From Penelope pileata (Eukaryota; Chordata; Aves; Galliformes; Cracidae), in NCBI GenBank assembly GCA_013396635.1, contig WBMW01003926.1, positions 1,072,965 to 1,136,964 on the forward strand: a stretch of 64,000 bases of DNA, in the 5' to 3' direction. The notes beneath the pieces are model-generated. The model was given only the letters and a program-made list of their open reading frames with translations, searched no databases and was not told the DNA's origin. The translations under genes were made by a program, and so were the position numbers. Of this stretch, positions 13,503-26,426 are shown one piece after another. The first letter of the stretch is position 1; every line of letters starts with the position of its first letter.

Positions 13503-15701
13503 CATCCTACCTGGCTTTTCAGACTGGTACATAGCCTCCAGCTATCATACAACAGCTCTGCACCCCATCTTACTCTGCACAAGCCTTCAAAGGGCTGTGG
13601 GAAGTAGTTCAGCAAAATGAATGGACACTGGGATGCTAGACCATCTAAAATCTGCCTTTTCCCATTTACTCCTATTGTGTCTAATACTTCCAAAACAGAG
13701 AAACTACTATAGACTACCAAGGAAAAACCATTCATGCTGATGGATTTATGTAGGTTTAGCACCCATTTTAACTATTGATCAGCTAAGCGACCCTGAAATC
13801 AATGCAAGTAAATGCTCCATCTTTTCTTCAACTCAGCATGCAGACAGCTTCCCTCCTAGAGCAGAAAGCCACCAATGAAGTCTCCAGCCACAGCCCTGTC
13901 CTCCCAAAGCTTACTTTAATCAAAATTCAAAGGCCAGGATAATATTTGATTAGTTGCTGAATAAAAAGGCTTTTGAAAGTGCCTTCATTTACCTATCTCA
14001 GGGCAAACATTTAACCTTTAACAAACATTTAACCCATCACCTTAGGGGCTGGTGGGCAAGATGATGTCTTTTGGACACCAGCAACGAAGAAGTCCTCCAT
14101 CCTGCTGTACTGCTCTCCCATGGACAGGGATATTCCTCTGGGAAGACCACAGGCTCCCTTTAACTATCTGAACATCATGTCTAAAGTTCATGGAAAGGCA
14201 GTACTGCGATGGTCCGGGCCTTCACATCCTCAAAGTGCTGCTGGAATTAGGTCACTCTCAGCTTTGGCTCCAATTCAGGCAGGAGTTCAAAAAGTCAATT
14301 ATACAATAAATAAAAAGAGGGAAAGTAAATGAGATGCAGAGCCTTTTAACGCAGAGGGATGAAATCACTGTGGATGTTGGGGAGAGCTTTGCTATGCGTT
14401 TAGGAGCGATCAGAACCCTCTCCAGCATCCCTGCATTTGGCTAACCTTGTTATAGAGACATGAATTTTTTTCTTCTTGCCCTCACCATGAAGGTCAATAT
14501 AGCTTTGGGTATATTACCGTTGCCTACAAGCGTTACATCAGTTCTTGGGACCCGTGGCCATTGGTACTGTTAGGTGTGAACGAGGGAGTCCCACTATGCC
14601 TATTAGAGATGTTCTGCAGAAAGTCTGTAAGAAGTGACCATCTCCTGGGTGAGAGGCACATGGATGACCAGGATAAAGATGAGGCACAGGTTATGTACAA
14701 GAGTGGAGGAAATATTGGTGTGAGGCAATCGAAGAACCGAGATCTCTTCAGATAGATTTCTAGCAATCCCAGGTAAAGCATTAAATGGTTTAACAGTCAT
14801 AAACAAAGGTTCCAGACTTACTTGATGATGATCTCCCACCAAGATGAGGAGCAGCCAGGTCCCACACAAGAGATCTTTTCCCCTCAGTGGCTGGCTCTTA
14901 AATGAGCCCAGGGCAGTCTCACCCTGGGTCCACCCCTCCTGGTCACGTGGAGGTTGGCACAGGTGCTCCCTAGGGCAGCCACCACCCTTCACCAGGTGCT
15001 CAATCACCACTTCAGGCCGTGACCTAGTGTTTCCCTTACAATTGGCTATGCTGCCTTTGGTGTTCAACAAAGAAAGAAGCAGAGGAATGTGGAAAGAAAG
15101 ATGAAGACTCATTGTATCAGACATGCTGGTCATCTGAGGGGAGAGGTCCTGAGGCCATTCCTGGAGCAGAGAACAAGGCTGGAAATTTCACAGCAGAGAG
15201 ATCCCAGCTGAATTTTTATGGATTGGTAAAATTAAGAGAGAAAGGAAAAGATCCAATGTAGAAGATGGAATAGGACAAACTGAGGGTGAGATTGCAAGAT
15301 TAAAAGAAATAATAAAAGCCGGCAAAATCATCTCCGGGGAAGTAAGACTACACGGGGAAGAATGTGAATCTTTTGTCGAAGGAAAGAGGAGGATGGGAGC
15401 ACTGGGCTTGCCACAGCATCTAGATATAAGGATCCTATTCAGGACCACTGAACGTGGGATCAGGCCAGTGCTCTGGCAAAGGCAGATCACCCAGTGAGGG
15501 TCATGCTTTGTGCTCTTTGGTTACAGCTCCTCGGAGCCTCCAGTGGGAACGGTGGAGCTCGGTGCAAGTCCACTGTGGTTGATGGGATCACGTGTTGGGT
15601 TGGTGCCTCATGCTGAACCCAGCGTTAACGTTGGAGCTGCTTTCCCAGAACCCTTGGTTCAACAGTGCTGCAGTGAGGGGGTGAATCAGGCCTTTTCACA
15701 T

Positions 15702-15709
15702 TGACGTCA
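15702..15709. promoter_or_regulatory. CRE-like palindrome TGACGTCA
   Basis: A perfect 8-bp cAMP-response-element palindrome stands here. CpG-containing 8-mers are rare in vertebrate DNA, but one perfect site in 64 kb is close to what chance allows. No promoter elements or gene start can be seen beside it, so this is a motif match and not a demonstrated site. Confidence 0.2.
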
Positions 15710-15802
15710 GTAAAGTTACACCCAGGGTAAAATTAGCCCCAGGACAGTCGTTCTGACACTTTCACAATAGCACTTTTTGGGGTTTTGGCTTAGTTTTGCC
15801 TT

Positions 15803-15833
15803 TCTTCCTTTTTTTTTCTTTCTTCTTTTTAAG
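15803..15833. repeat. pyrimidine-rich simple repeat
   Basis: A run of T and C only, with TTTCTTCC and TTTCTTTCTTC patterns around a T9 core. Low-complexity sequence. Confidence 0.7.
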
Positions 15834-18800
15834 CGATTCTCCACTAAGCCCACTTTCTGCAGCATGGAGAGGGAGGAGAGGGCCCTGACCGCTTCGTGTG
15901 CGTGGATCACGAGGCACGAAGCAACGTAACTGTGCTGACAAACAGATCATGCTTTGGAGATCTGAGCCTGAGCGTTACCTTATGTTTTAGCTGCTTGACC
16001 AGCTCCCACGCCTGGGACCATCTGAATTTCCCACCAGCTCAGGGCAGCTATTTTCCACATGTTTTAGGTGTTTAATTAATTGTGAGCTCAAAGGAACATT
16101 TCCAGGCTCTTGATGAAGAGCGTGTCTATTGGTTGAGAGCAAGACAAGTTGCCAAGGGTCATTCACCCACATCTCAGATGTGGGTGAGTGGCTCAGCCCC
16201 ATAGGGTTATTTGAGGACCCACTGGTGCACGCTACAAGATGAGGCCAACGTGAGTACCCTACGTGTGTTGATCAAATAGAGATCTGTAAATACATGTGCA
16301 GTTGGCTGCATTTTTTGCTCAGCTCCCATCCGTGTTTGTAAACACTGGAGAAAGAGACCCGAATCTGTGTCCAACCCCGAGCAGTTACAGAACATACTGT
16401 AATTCTGTAATGCGAAACAGAGTGGCTCGCTAACCGTGCAGATCTGGAGAGAATTCCTGACACGATCCTTTTACGTATTTTATGTTAATCACTTCCATCT
16501 CAAGAACACACGCAAACAATACCCCATTAGACATTCCCTTTGGCACTCGGACAGCAGCGAAGCTGCCACATGGACCCGAGCAGCGGCCGGAGCAGCAGCA
16601 GGAAGGACAGGAGGCTGTTGGTGCATGCTGCAAACAGGAAGAAACCCAAGGGTAGCATCCAAAGGGCAGAGCTGTGACCACCAGCTCGTCATTTGGGATT
16701 CTGTGCTGGTTTTCCTGTGGGTTCTTCCAGGAGAGCAAATCTCCAGATGTCTGCTCAAGAGAGCTCATGGATATCAGAATGGTGCCGTGGTCACAAAGAC
16801 CCCAAAGCTCTTCTGCATGGGAGCAGGGAGGAAAATTTCCCAGCAAAGAGCTGCACATCACTGCCTTGAGCACATGTCCTTCCTTGGGTAGCACACAAAG
16901 GATCAGTAGAGGTTTCATCACACCTTGAAAGGGATGTGAGATACTTAATTCTTCAAAAAAGCCTTTGCTGCTTTAGAAATCAGCTGGAGGATATTTTTCC
17001 AGTTGGAAGAAAGAGGGTGAATTACCTAAGAGCAGGGATGTGCATGGAGCTGCAGCAGGGCTTTGCTGCAGCCTGTGTCACTAAAGTTCCCTACAGAGGG
17101 GAAGTGGGACAAACATTAAGGGGACAAAACTTGCTGGTGTGGGAAATAGGAAGCAGACTGTGAGCACCTCAGCAGCACTCTGCAAAGAGCCTGGAAGCAA
17201 GCAGAGAGACGGAAGGGGAGAGGAAGCATCCACTGCTTTTGCAGGAGCAACCACTGGAAGTGGACGCAAAAGAAGACCACTGCTACAACAAGGGTGGATC
17301 CTCACCTGGAGTGAGAAACTCACCATGGGAAATCAGCTTACCAAGGAGCAATCTGGGTCATTACAGTGCCCCATTGACCATGGGCAGGATCCACAGGGGC
17401 CATTCCAACCCTGGATGTGCCCATCACTCTTCAGCAGTTGGGCATCCACCAGCATCACCCCACTCCAGACCAGTGGGCAACCTTCAAGAAAATCAGAAAG
17501 GAGAGAATCTCTCCAAAGGCCCATCCATCACACAAGGCTTGGCAAAGATTTGAGCATTCAGATACTGAATTTACCTTCTACAGCAGATGGATTTTTTTAT
17601 TACTCACTAAAATGAAAATTTTGGGGGCTTACGTCATGGAGCCCTTTGGTAGTGGTAAAGGGGGACATATTTGTGCCGGTGCCACTGAGAAGCAGAGCCT
17701 GGGAGATGGGGCACTTCTGCTCAGGATCTACTTTTAAAGCAATTAAGAAGCAGCCCTGACTTTGAATAGTAATGCTGAAACAGAATCCACTCCAACATTC
17801 ACTAGCCCAAATGCCTTTGCTGAAATCATGCTGTTTCCCCATTGTTATTTAACAATAAATCCTGCCCCCAGGGAAATGCGTATAAATATGAATTTAAGAG
17901 TTCCCACATACAAAGAATCTCCCTTTTTCACACTCCCAGAGATAAATAGCTTAGAAACCTTCCTACGAATATGTGCTTTTCTCTGTACTTTTCTCCTTAA
18001 TGCTGTAAAATACTTCTGTAGGAAAGGGAGAGCACCCGGACACTGCAAGAACACAACACAATGAAAAGAAGCTTTGGGATGGATGAATTCCTTCACCTCA
18101 CTGCTGGGGGGTTAAGCACCTCCGCGTGCTTGCACATTTGCTGCTCTGGATCCCAGCTGAGTTGTTTTGTTCTAGAGCTGCCTGGGAAGAGTAACGTGGC
18201 CCTATTTTTGCAAAAGGAGTGTTGCAATTTTTGCACTAATTGCTTCTTCTCAATTTTCCTGAGTCTGAGCTGGGCAGAGAGGCAGCATGGAGGCTGCCCA
18301 TGGAGGGACCTTCATCCAGGGATGCACTATACAGAGATGCTTCCATAAGTTTCATTTTATGGCTGACAGGAGGGAAATGCTGCACCTCCAAACCCACAGC
18401 CTTCACCCTTCATCCTCCTATGGGTATGATAGCAGCCTCCATCCCATGGGTCACGGGGATCAAAGAACAAGAGCAGCAAATTAAGGAACATTTCAAAACT
18501 GCTGAACTACGTCCCTGGTCTGCATCACAGCCAGTGACTCCTCAGTCAAATTAATTTCCTTTATTTTTTTTTTAACACTCCCAATAATAACACTTTCTTT
18601 AAGAAACCCCAAGAGGAATGTATCCAGGGAAGCACACCTCCCTGTGCACTTAGCAGCCAGGTTGGACACGGTCCCTATGATTAGCTCAGAAATGCCCCAG
18701 GCACTTGGAGAAATGTTGAAAGTAATCCAGCTAAAGCTCCACCTGGAAAGCAGTGGGTGGGAAATTTAAGAGGTGGGTGACTGGCATGCCAAAAACTCAT

Positions 18801-21800
18801 GGATCCTGGAGGAGCTGGTGCTGCACGCTCCTGCTGCAAAGGAAAACACCTGTGTTCTCCCCTGCTCGTATCTACGTGTCTGCCCATCCTGAGCTTTTAT
18901 CAACACTCTAATAACCCACTGAAGATCTTCTATCCCACACAATATCCACAATTACTCATTTCTCCCAACTCCCTCTCCCTCTGTCAACATTTCTTTACCT
19001 CTAGTTCTGCCTGGAGTTTTCTCACTGATGCTTTGAACTTTTAGGGGAGAACAGCTCAGCTTGCAATTGTTCCAAAGAGCCAGTGGTACCAAGGGAGAGC
19101 TGGCCATTCTTGCAATCCATGCTGTGCTTCCCTGCAAAAAGCCAGAAATACCGCTTAAATCACTATTGTTCCCCATGATTTAATTTCATCCCACTGCTCA
19201 ACAGCTACAGCTATTTACAGCAGTCCCCTGTTCAGTGGTCACGGCTCACCCTGGATATTTATAAATTTGAAATCACTTTTAATGGCGCAAGATCATCCCC
19301 AAATTCAGCATCGCTCCTTGCAGCTGGTGTATAGATAGGACATGTTTACTTAAAGTGCTGGAAGCTCAAATATTTAGCTTGTGGTTTCGACGACTGAACG
19401 ATCTGTACTGTGCTTGGGGACTACATGTGCATCTCAGAGTTCTGCAAATGAAGGCGCAAACACGTTTGACAATCCGGCAGGGACCCCACCACCGCTCCTC
19501 GCCTCCCGGAACGCGATGTTTAAGAGGGCATGAATTAATACAAACAGCCTGCTGATGTCCATTTGACAGAATATGTGGGAAATTGAGTTCACCTTGAATT
19601 TATGAACTGGGAAGGCTATTTCTCAAGGTGATTAATGGTGAGTCACGGAGCAAACCCGAGGCCACTCGCGAGCCCGTGTGCTATACGTCAGGTGTTGTGG
19701 GAGTGAGAACAGTGGGAGAGCAAAGCAAGGTCTCACGACAGTCTGTTAACTAATTTTCATGTGCCAAGTGAAGACATGTCCTGGAATTTTGCAAAACTAT
19801 ATTTAGCAGCGCTGACCGTCTCCAAAGAGAGCTTTGTAAGATGCTGGAACAGGAAGAAAAATACACACAGGTATAGAAGCACTCTAAGAAAGCAATAACT
19901 TACACAACTTTAGAGGGATATCCGACAATACATTTACTGCCAGCTGGGGATTGAGATGTATATCCAGAAGGCTGACGAACAGCAGGCTGCCCAGCTTTGT
20001 GCTTCTGCTTAAGTACAAGTGCAATAACTGCTCTTGCCTGGCCCTTTTCCCCATGGATTTCCAGGGATTTCACCCCAGGGAGCCAGTGCTTCTCTGGGCC
20101 ATTCCCACATGACAGATCTCCTTCCAGCCCAGCCTTGACCTCATAATGAGAAACATCAGCAGAATCCAGAGACACAATTCCGGGGGGCTACTTTTTGGAA
20201 TATTGGTTTGTGCCAATGAAAACACCAAGGGAGAAGGCAAATCCTCACATCCTCAGCCATGCAGAGAGGAGGGCATGGAAAGCCACCCATGTGCAGCACG
20301 ATGGAGTGGCCAGCCAACCCATGACATGATGGAGCTTGGGCTGAAGCTTGCCTTTGTGCACAAAGGAGTATGGCATTTCATTTGATGGGACTTACCTTCC
20401 ATGTCAACACAAGCTGTTCAGGACAGGTCTCATGTTTTTGTGCATATCAGCAATCTCCTATGGGCTCCAAAGGGCCTCCTGCTCTTTAGGACCCCAACAT
20501 GGGCTTCACATTCAGTATTCAACAGTATGGCAACATAAGACCAATGTTATTTCACTCCATGGCTTGGTCCTATGACTGAGTAACATGGGGAAGATTTCCC
20601 ACATTTTCATGGTGTACTTCTCCATCCCGTGCCTGTTTATTTGGACACTGCACAAAAGAAAGGAGAATTTCACCCCAAAGAGCCCTTCAAAATACTCTCC
20701 AGTTGAACTGCAGTACAATGAAAGCCACCATGGCCAGGCAGCATTATTATCAAATGTCTACAGGGCAAACAACCAGGAACAAACCTACTGTCATACACAC
20801 GGGTTTCTTTCATGAAACAGAAGAAAAAAAACAAGAAAGAGGGGAAAAATAAAAACAAAAGAATAAGGCTACAGGGTCTCCCAATAGCACAGGGCACAAT
20901 CTGGTACTGTCCGTACAGCAACGCAGCGGAGGCCCGGAGGACATGCAGTCCCAGAATCAGGGCTGCCAGCATCCTGACAGAATTAGGAAGTCTTCTCTCT
21001 CAGTTGCCCTGCAGACATGAAATTACACAAAGACAGACTTCATCAGGATCCCGAACTAAATATAGTCAAGTGGGGAGAGTGGAACGTTCAATTTTTGCTC
21101 TTGGCAAGCAGCACAGCTTCGTAACCTTTAGGATATTGTTTTAACGAAGCTGGAATCCTGCACGACTGTGATTCTGACAGCTCAGCACCTACAAGGGGGA
21201 AAAAAAAAACTATGAAAGTAAAATCCTTACCTGGGAAAACCCTGAAAAACTCACGTGTCCCAATGGCAAAGTTCTCACCCAGCTAAAACTGCTTCTGTCA
21301 CTTGGAATGAAAGGATGGAAAATTATTGGCGTCTATGAGAGTTTTTTATGAGCAAAGATCATGGGGTCAGAGCTTGCAGCTCTTAGAAAACCATGGATAA
21401 GATAGAAAACGAGTGCTGAGCCTGTAACAAGCCTTTCTGAGGGATTGAGGTCCATCAGCATCTTTGCTGGGGCTTGTTCCTGATGCAAGAGCCCTGTTCT
21501 GCCTGTCTGGGAGCACTTCAACACCAAATGTCCCTCAACATGGTGGGCTTCAAGCTTGGCATTCCTGGTACAAGAAATGCCTCTGTACCTGTAGGGGCCA
21601 TCAAGGCAAAGTCAACTCAAGCAGAAAACATGTCGCATGGGGTTGGGCACGTAGAGGCTTTTATGACTCTAGCTTTGGTCTGGTCCTTCTGCTTGTCCTG
21701 GATCTCTACACTACCTAAATCCTAAGAAAGACTCGGAAATCCCACACGCATCCACACAGAATCCATTGAAGGGAATGACTTGCTGGTGAACCCAGCACAT

Positions 21801-22500
21801 GGTGGGATGAGGGGGCAGGAAATCCCAAGAGCAAAAAGGACACATTAAGAGGTGATGGAGGATGCAGAAGGAGAAACACCCAACCTGCACATGATATCTC
21901 CCATTTCCCCACAGCACCATCAGTAAGGGTGGGGCTTTTGGTGCAAGTAACTCTTTAATGGGAACGTCACGTCGCAAAGCGTTCCCAGGGACATCCCACC
22001 TCGCCTGTAATGGAAAACCTGAAACAGCATTTTGAAGACATCTCCCATTAAGAGCACTGACTCCAACAGATGTTCAGGGAATAGGGAGAATGATCGAGCA
22101 CAGCTGAACCGAGGGAGTTTCCAACCCAAGGGGGATATCTATAGATCGGGGAGGAAAAGATGCACAGCCCTGAGAGAGCGCTCACAATGGGTCGGTTGAG
22201 TGAGCCAGGTGGGATAAAGGCAGATCCATTTATTCTGATCAGCATTTAGCCACAGACATGTCTGTGCATTGCTGTGAGCCTACAGAGCCCTATGCCATAG
22301 CCCAGGCTGCCCTCCCCTCTCCCAGCTCGGGCTGTGCCATGGGACATCAGCCCCAGCATCAGCAGCTCCCCGGACAGAGCAGCTGGCAGCCAGGGTTGGT
22401 GAGGGCTGCAGCACTCTGCAAACATCACTGTTTTAGGAAAAACATCAGCAAACTGCGGTCACGTGCTTCGCTCCCGGAGCTGAAGGCGTGAGAAGGGCTT

Positions 22501-22513
22501 AAAAAAAAAAAAA
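22501..22513. repeat. A13 tract
   Basis: A pure A13 run followed by further A-rich sequence to about 22560. No retrocopy body is recognised upstream. Confidence 0.8.
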
Positions 22514-22794
22514 GTCTATTCATTGAAGAAAAGCAATCCAGAAAAGAAACCAAAAAAGGAAGCAGTCCTGATGCAGACCCCCCCAGAGCACTGCAGGACA
22601 CCAGGAGCAGCAAAGTGGATTTGGACAACAGCATCAGCCTGGGCTAGGCTGCCCTGGTCTGTGCTGGTACCCAGCTTTCTGGGTGAGGTCAGGGGGCTGA
22701 CTCTGAGAGCAGGGGGTCCCAGGACAGCTCTGCTGTGTGCAGGGGACAAGCCCTGTGCTGCTGGCTCAGGTGGCCCTATAGGGGAGGTTGGAAA

Positions 22795-23070
22795 TCACAG
22801 AATCATTCAGGTTGGAAAAGATGTCTCAGATGACCAAGTCCAACCCCAACCCATCCTCACTGAGCCATGTCCCTCAGTGCCACATCTCCACAGGGCGGGA
22901 ACACCCCCAGGGACGGTGACTGCCCCACTCCCTGGGAGCTGCGCCAGTGCCTGACCACTCTTTGGAGAAGAAATGTTTCCTAATATCCAACCTGACCCTC
23001 CTCTGGCACAACATGGGGCCATCATCTCTCGTCCTATGGTAGCCATGGGCTACCAGCTTCTCCCGGAGAA
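22795..23070 (-). mobile_element. CR1 LINE, ~275 bp 3' fragment
   Basis: The reverse complement of a TTAATG-type CR1 end starts at TCACAGAATCATTCAGGTTG. It continues through GAGCCATGTCCCTCAGTGCC, the block ending in CACCCCCAGGGACGGTGACT, and TTCCTAATATCCAACCTGAC, reaching sequence equivalent to CTCGTCCTATGGTAGCCATG. The block order matches the 3' few hundred bp of CR1. The inner boundary is a judgement; similarity fades between 23045 and 23075. Confidence 0.95.
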
Positions 23071-23879
23071 TACTGGAGAAACAATCTCCCATTCCCACCC
23101 CTAGACCTGCCAACAGCATCACCAGCACAGAGGCAGAAGTGTCCAAAAGAAACACCAAACCCACTGAGCAGTGAAAATGAGCTCTGCCACTGTGCAAGAA
23201 GGCACAGGCGTCTATAATATAGAATATACTGTACATACCGAGAGAAAGAATATACTCCTCACTGTAAAGTGTTTTATATGCTCACCATCAGGCACACGCT
23301 AAGTGAATGGATGCTGGCACTTTACATAAATATATGATGATGCAGTGCTATGTGTAATAAAAATCTGGAGCTCAAAATATGGAAGCAATTCAAGAAAACA
23401 GATCTCACATTTTTGCCTTTGTTACAGTCAGATTCTGACATGCTCTGATTAAAATTCAACATCTGCATGCATTTAAAATTAAAATATATAGGTATTCATG
23501 TTTTCCTCCTTCCACAATATTTTACTGCTGCCTTTTTCTTCTTAAATATTAAAAACATTACATTATTTTATTTCAGATGTCTCAATATATTACACATCAC
23601 CCTTTCACCTCAGAGCTTTGGTTCAAATCCAGCTCTTCTCTGAGGAAATAGAAAACATCTGAAAATACTTAGTAGTCTCATCTCAGTGTCTAATCACAGT
23701 CTGCTCTGACATGGCAAAACACAACAAACAAACTGGCTTGCCACAGATGAAAAATGTTTACGCAAAAATACTCAGGAGTGTAAGAATGAATAAAGGCATC
23801 TCTAACTGCATTAAAGCCCATGTTGTTAAGCAATAAAATAGTTTGCAGATAATCTGAGCTGCACCTGCCTGTCTGGAAG

Positions 23880-23895
23880 AAAAAAAAAAAAAAAA
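23880..23895. repeat. A16 tract
   Basis: A pure A16 run between a unique left flank and GCAGGTGATT. No element body with target duplications is recognised. Confidence 0.8.
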
Positions 23896-26026
23896 GCAGG
23901 TGATTTAAAGTCCTTGCAGCCTAGCAGGTCCTGGCTGCATGTTTTTCTGTTATTCTAAAGCAGAAAGATGTGTCAAGCTACAGTGCAAATATTGTCCATG
24001 GGCATCATGGTCTGCAGAGTGTAAGTACCTCGTGATTTAGGAATCTCAGAAGAAAACTTTATTGCCAGTAAATCCTCCAGGACTAAAATATATGTACTTG
24101 GAGAGGCATGAGCATAAATAAGGTCTTTGTCTTTGCTGGAGGACTCAGCCATTTGGTGGGTGGTGAGGAGAGCAGCTGTCCCAATAGACTTCCCGGTAGG
24201 CACTGGGATGGTGCACAGCACGGTTCCTCCTCCAAAGCTGTGACAATTTAAACATGAAGAGACAGGACAGGAGAGAAATAAAAGCTGCACGGAGGAGCAG
24301 TACTTTCCTCACAGCCTGTGGGAAGGCCAGCTGGGATCCTCCCTGCACTTCCCTTGACAACTGGTCCCTGGTTCTGCCTGGCCTGCAGGCATCATGCATG
24401 AGCACGTGGTAGATGCTGGCAGCCCCATCCTTTGCTCTCCAGCAGGCTCAGCTTCACTTCCTGCCTCTATTTTGCCAGGAGCAAGAATGGAAAGTGCTGC
24501 AAAAGGTGCAGCCCTCATGGACTGGGTTGGGTTGGACTTGCACGTTGTCATGGACTTGCCACTTCCTTATCCTGCTTGGGTTCAATCCACCACCAGCTCA
24601 AGCTCCACCAGGGCAGGATGTGCTCCCCCTAACTCTGGATGCCTTATGGCAGAGCTGCACCCTACCCCTGAGACACAGCAAGCCTGCACCAGCATGGCTG
24701 ATGCACCTCAAGAACCAGTGGGGCCCCATCTGGCCCATTCCTTCTCCAGGCTAGGCAGCAGGATCAGGCAAGCTATGCCTTCCCTCATGGTTCTTCAGAG
24801 CTCTACCATAAGAAAAAAGACAGCATAAAGACAGAGCAACGTTTCCTCTGTCCTTCAGTCCCCCAACTACAGCTGCTTCCCACCCACCCATCGTGCCCCA
24901 TCAAGCTCCACAGACCTTTGGGGGAAAGGGCTCCATAAGTTATTTCTGAGCCAATGTTTTCCAGTCTGCAGGAGCTGACAGAGACCTACAAGGGAAAAAA
25001 GGTTAGAATCCATTGCCCTGTCTGTCAGAGCCGTACAATGCCTTTTTATAGGAAGCTATTGTTGTATTTCCTGCTGCAAGGGCCAAATTCAATGTGAATA
25101 AACTAACATGTTAACATTTTGCTGTATCCCCTTTAATGCAAAATGATCTGTACCCCGTAATTCAATAAATTAGAGAGTATATTTTTTTAAGGCAAAAATA
25201 CCAGTGTAGCTAAGCCTTTGCAGATCTTGGCAGGTCTACAGCACACAAAGGACAGGCCAAGGAGAAGCCCAGAGGATGACCACGTTGCCTCCAGAAGCGA
25301 GGACTCAGCTCATAAACCTTGCTGAGAGGAAGGCTTGCTCTGCCTGGGCACAGCCCTGCTGGATAATAATTTCCTTTGCACATGACATAGGCAATTTCCT
25401 GAGCATTTTCCATTATGTCTTTCTTCACAGCACTTCTTGGTCTGTCCTTACATCGTGTTGTCTGTGCTTCATGTACATGTGTTTTCCCTCTGCTGTCATG
25501 CTTTCCTTGTGCTCCTTAAGGAAATCTCTCCCCTTACTGTTCAAATTCAGCCTTGACATGCAAGCTTGCTCACACAGCCTTTACTTCTTTGCACTACTTT
25601 CTTTACCCTGTTGCAAATCTATTCCAAATTAGCCTCTGTTTCAAGATGTGAACATCCCTCCAATCAGCCATGTTGGCATTCTAGGCAGTACATTAGCAAA
25701 TTATTTCTCCAGGCTCTTGATTGACATTGTTGAAAAGATACTTTTCATGCTTGTCAGTCGTTGTGGGGTGAAAATGCCTTTAACATGCTTCTAGGATTTA
25801 CATGGGCTTCCCTGGGCTGCTGCTGCCAAGTTCAGATGCGGTCGGAGCATGTGGCATTCTTTGTCCTACTCTTATTACATTTTCCTTTTTATCCAACCCT
25901 GCTCCATGTTTCATATTTTTCATACTTCTGCCCTGTGATGTAAAGAACAGCCAGTTGCTAAATGTGCCCTTGCCATGCCTGTCCACTCCAGTGCGAGCCT
26001 CACAGATCCTGCTGTGATCACTGGGG

Positions 26027-26050
26027 TTCCTTCTTCCTTCCTTCCTTCTT
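26027..26050. repeat. (TTCC)n microsatellite
   Basis: A short TTCC/CTTC run (TTCCTTCTTCCTTCCTTCCT and onward), followed to about 26170 by T-rich sequence with repeated GTTTGTTTTG-like units. Confidence 0.8.
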
Positions 26051-26223
26051 TTGGTGAGAGTGGGGAGGGGTTTTTGTTGTTTGTTTTGAGTTCTTTCGTT
26101 GCTTGTTCTGAGGTTTCATGTGTTTGTTTTGGCTTCGTTTTCTTTTAATTGTTTATCTCCTTTTTTAATATCATAGGGCTGAGACCCTCAAACTGTTGAG
26201 CAAGATGCCCCGTGTCTAGGAAT

Positions 26224-26275
26224 GGTGGATTGAAAGTATCATCTTCCAGGGTGGATTGAATGTATCATTTGGTAT
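26224..26275. repeat. 26-bp tandem duplication
   Basis: GGTGGATTGAAAGTATCAT at 26224 recurs as GGTGGATTGAATGTATCAT at 26250, one mismatch in 19, with a 26-bp period. It is a single duplication, about 20 bp before the start of an antisense CR1 copy. Confidence 0.8.
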
Positions 26276-26296
26276 TTACTGAATTCACTTGAAAAG

Positions 26297-26426
26297 TCAT
26301 AGAATCACAGAATCATTAAGGTTGGAAAAGACCTCTAAGACCACCAATTCCACCCCCAACCCATCCCTACCATGCCCACTGAGCCATGTCCTCAGTGACA
26401 ACATCTCCTTGGAGATACCCTGGACA
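26297..26426 (-). mobile_element. CR1 LINE, 3' fragment
   Basis: Antisense TTAATG-type end with two terminal repeat units (TCATAGAATCACAGAATCAT), then TTAAGGTTGGAAAAGACCTC and GAGCCATGTCCTCAGTGACA. Similarity ends soon after ACATCTCCTTGGAGATACCC, so roughly 130 bp are kept. Confidence 0.94.

Larger units (their letters stand above)
13503..22794. other. 9.3 kb CR1-free non-coding stretch
   Basis: No gene, RNA gene or interspersed repeat is recognised. It contains a pyrimidine-rich tract (15803-15833), a perfect CRE-like TGACGTCA (15702-15709), an A/G-rich tract (20815-20870) and A13 at 22501-22513. Parts such as 19370-19700 have mixed AT-rich homeodomain-like cores and scattered CpG. Open frames stay below about 180 codons and carry no recognisable domain. 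Confidence 0.5.
23071..26296. other. non-coding, AT-rich in first half
   Basis: No gene is recognised. 23220-23900 is AT-rich with an A16 tract. 24290-24830 is GC-richer and gives several overlapping chance frames (up to 144 codons) in more than one phase. A TTCC simple repeat and a 26-bp duplication near the end are listed separately. Confidence 0.5.

Noticed and set aside
18660..18692. GGTTGGACACGGTCCCTATGATT, resembling an old CR1 end
   Set aside because: Too short and missing the intermediate AGATGACCTC-like block, unlike the copy at 34435.
23612..23660. B-box-like GGTTCAAATCC suggesting a second MIR
   Set aside because: No A box upstream and the downstream sequence does not follow the MIR core order.
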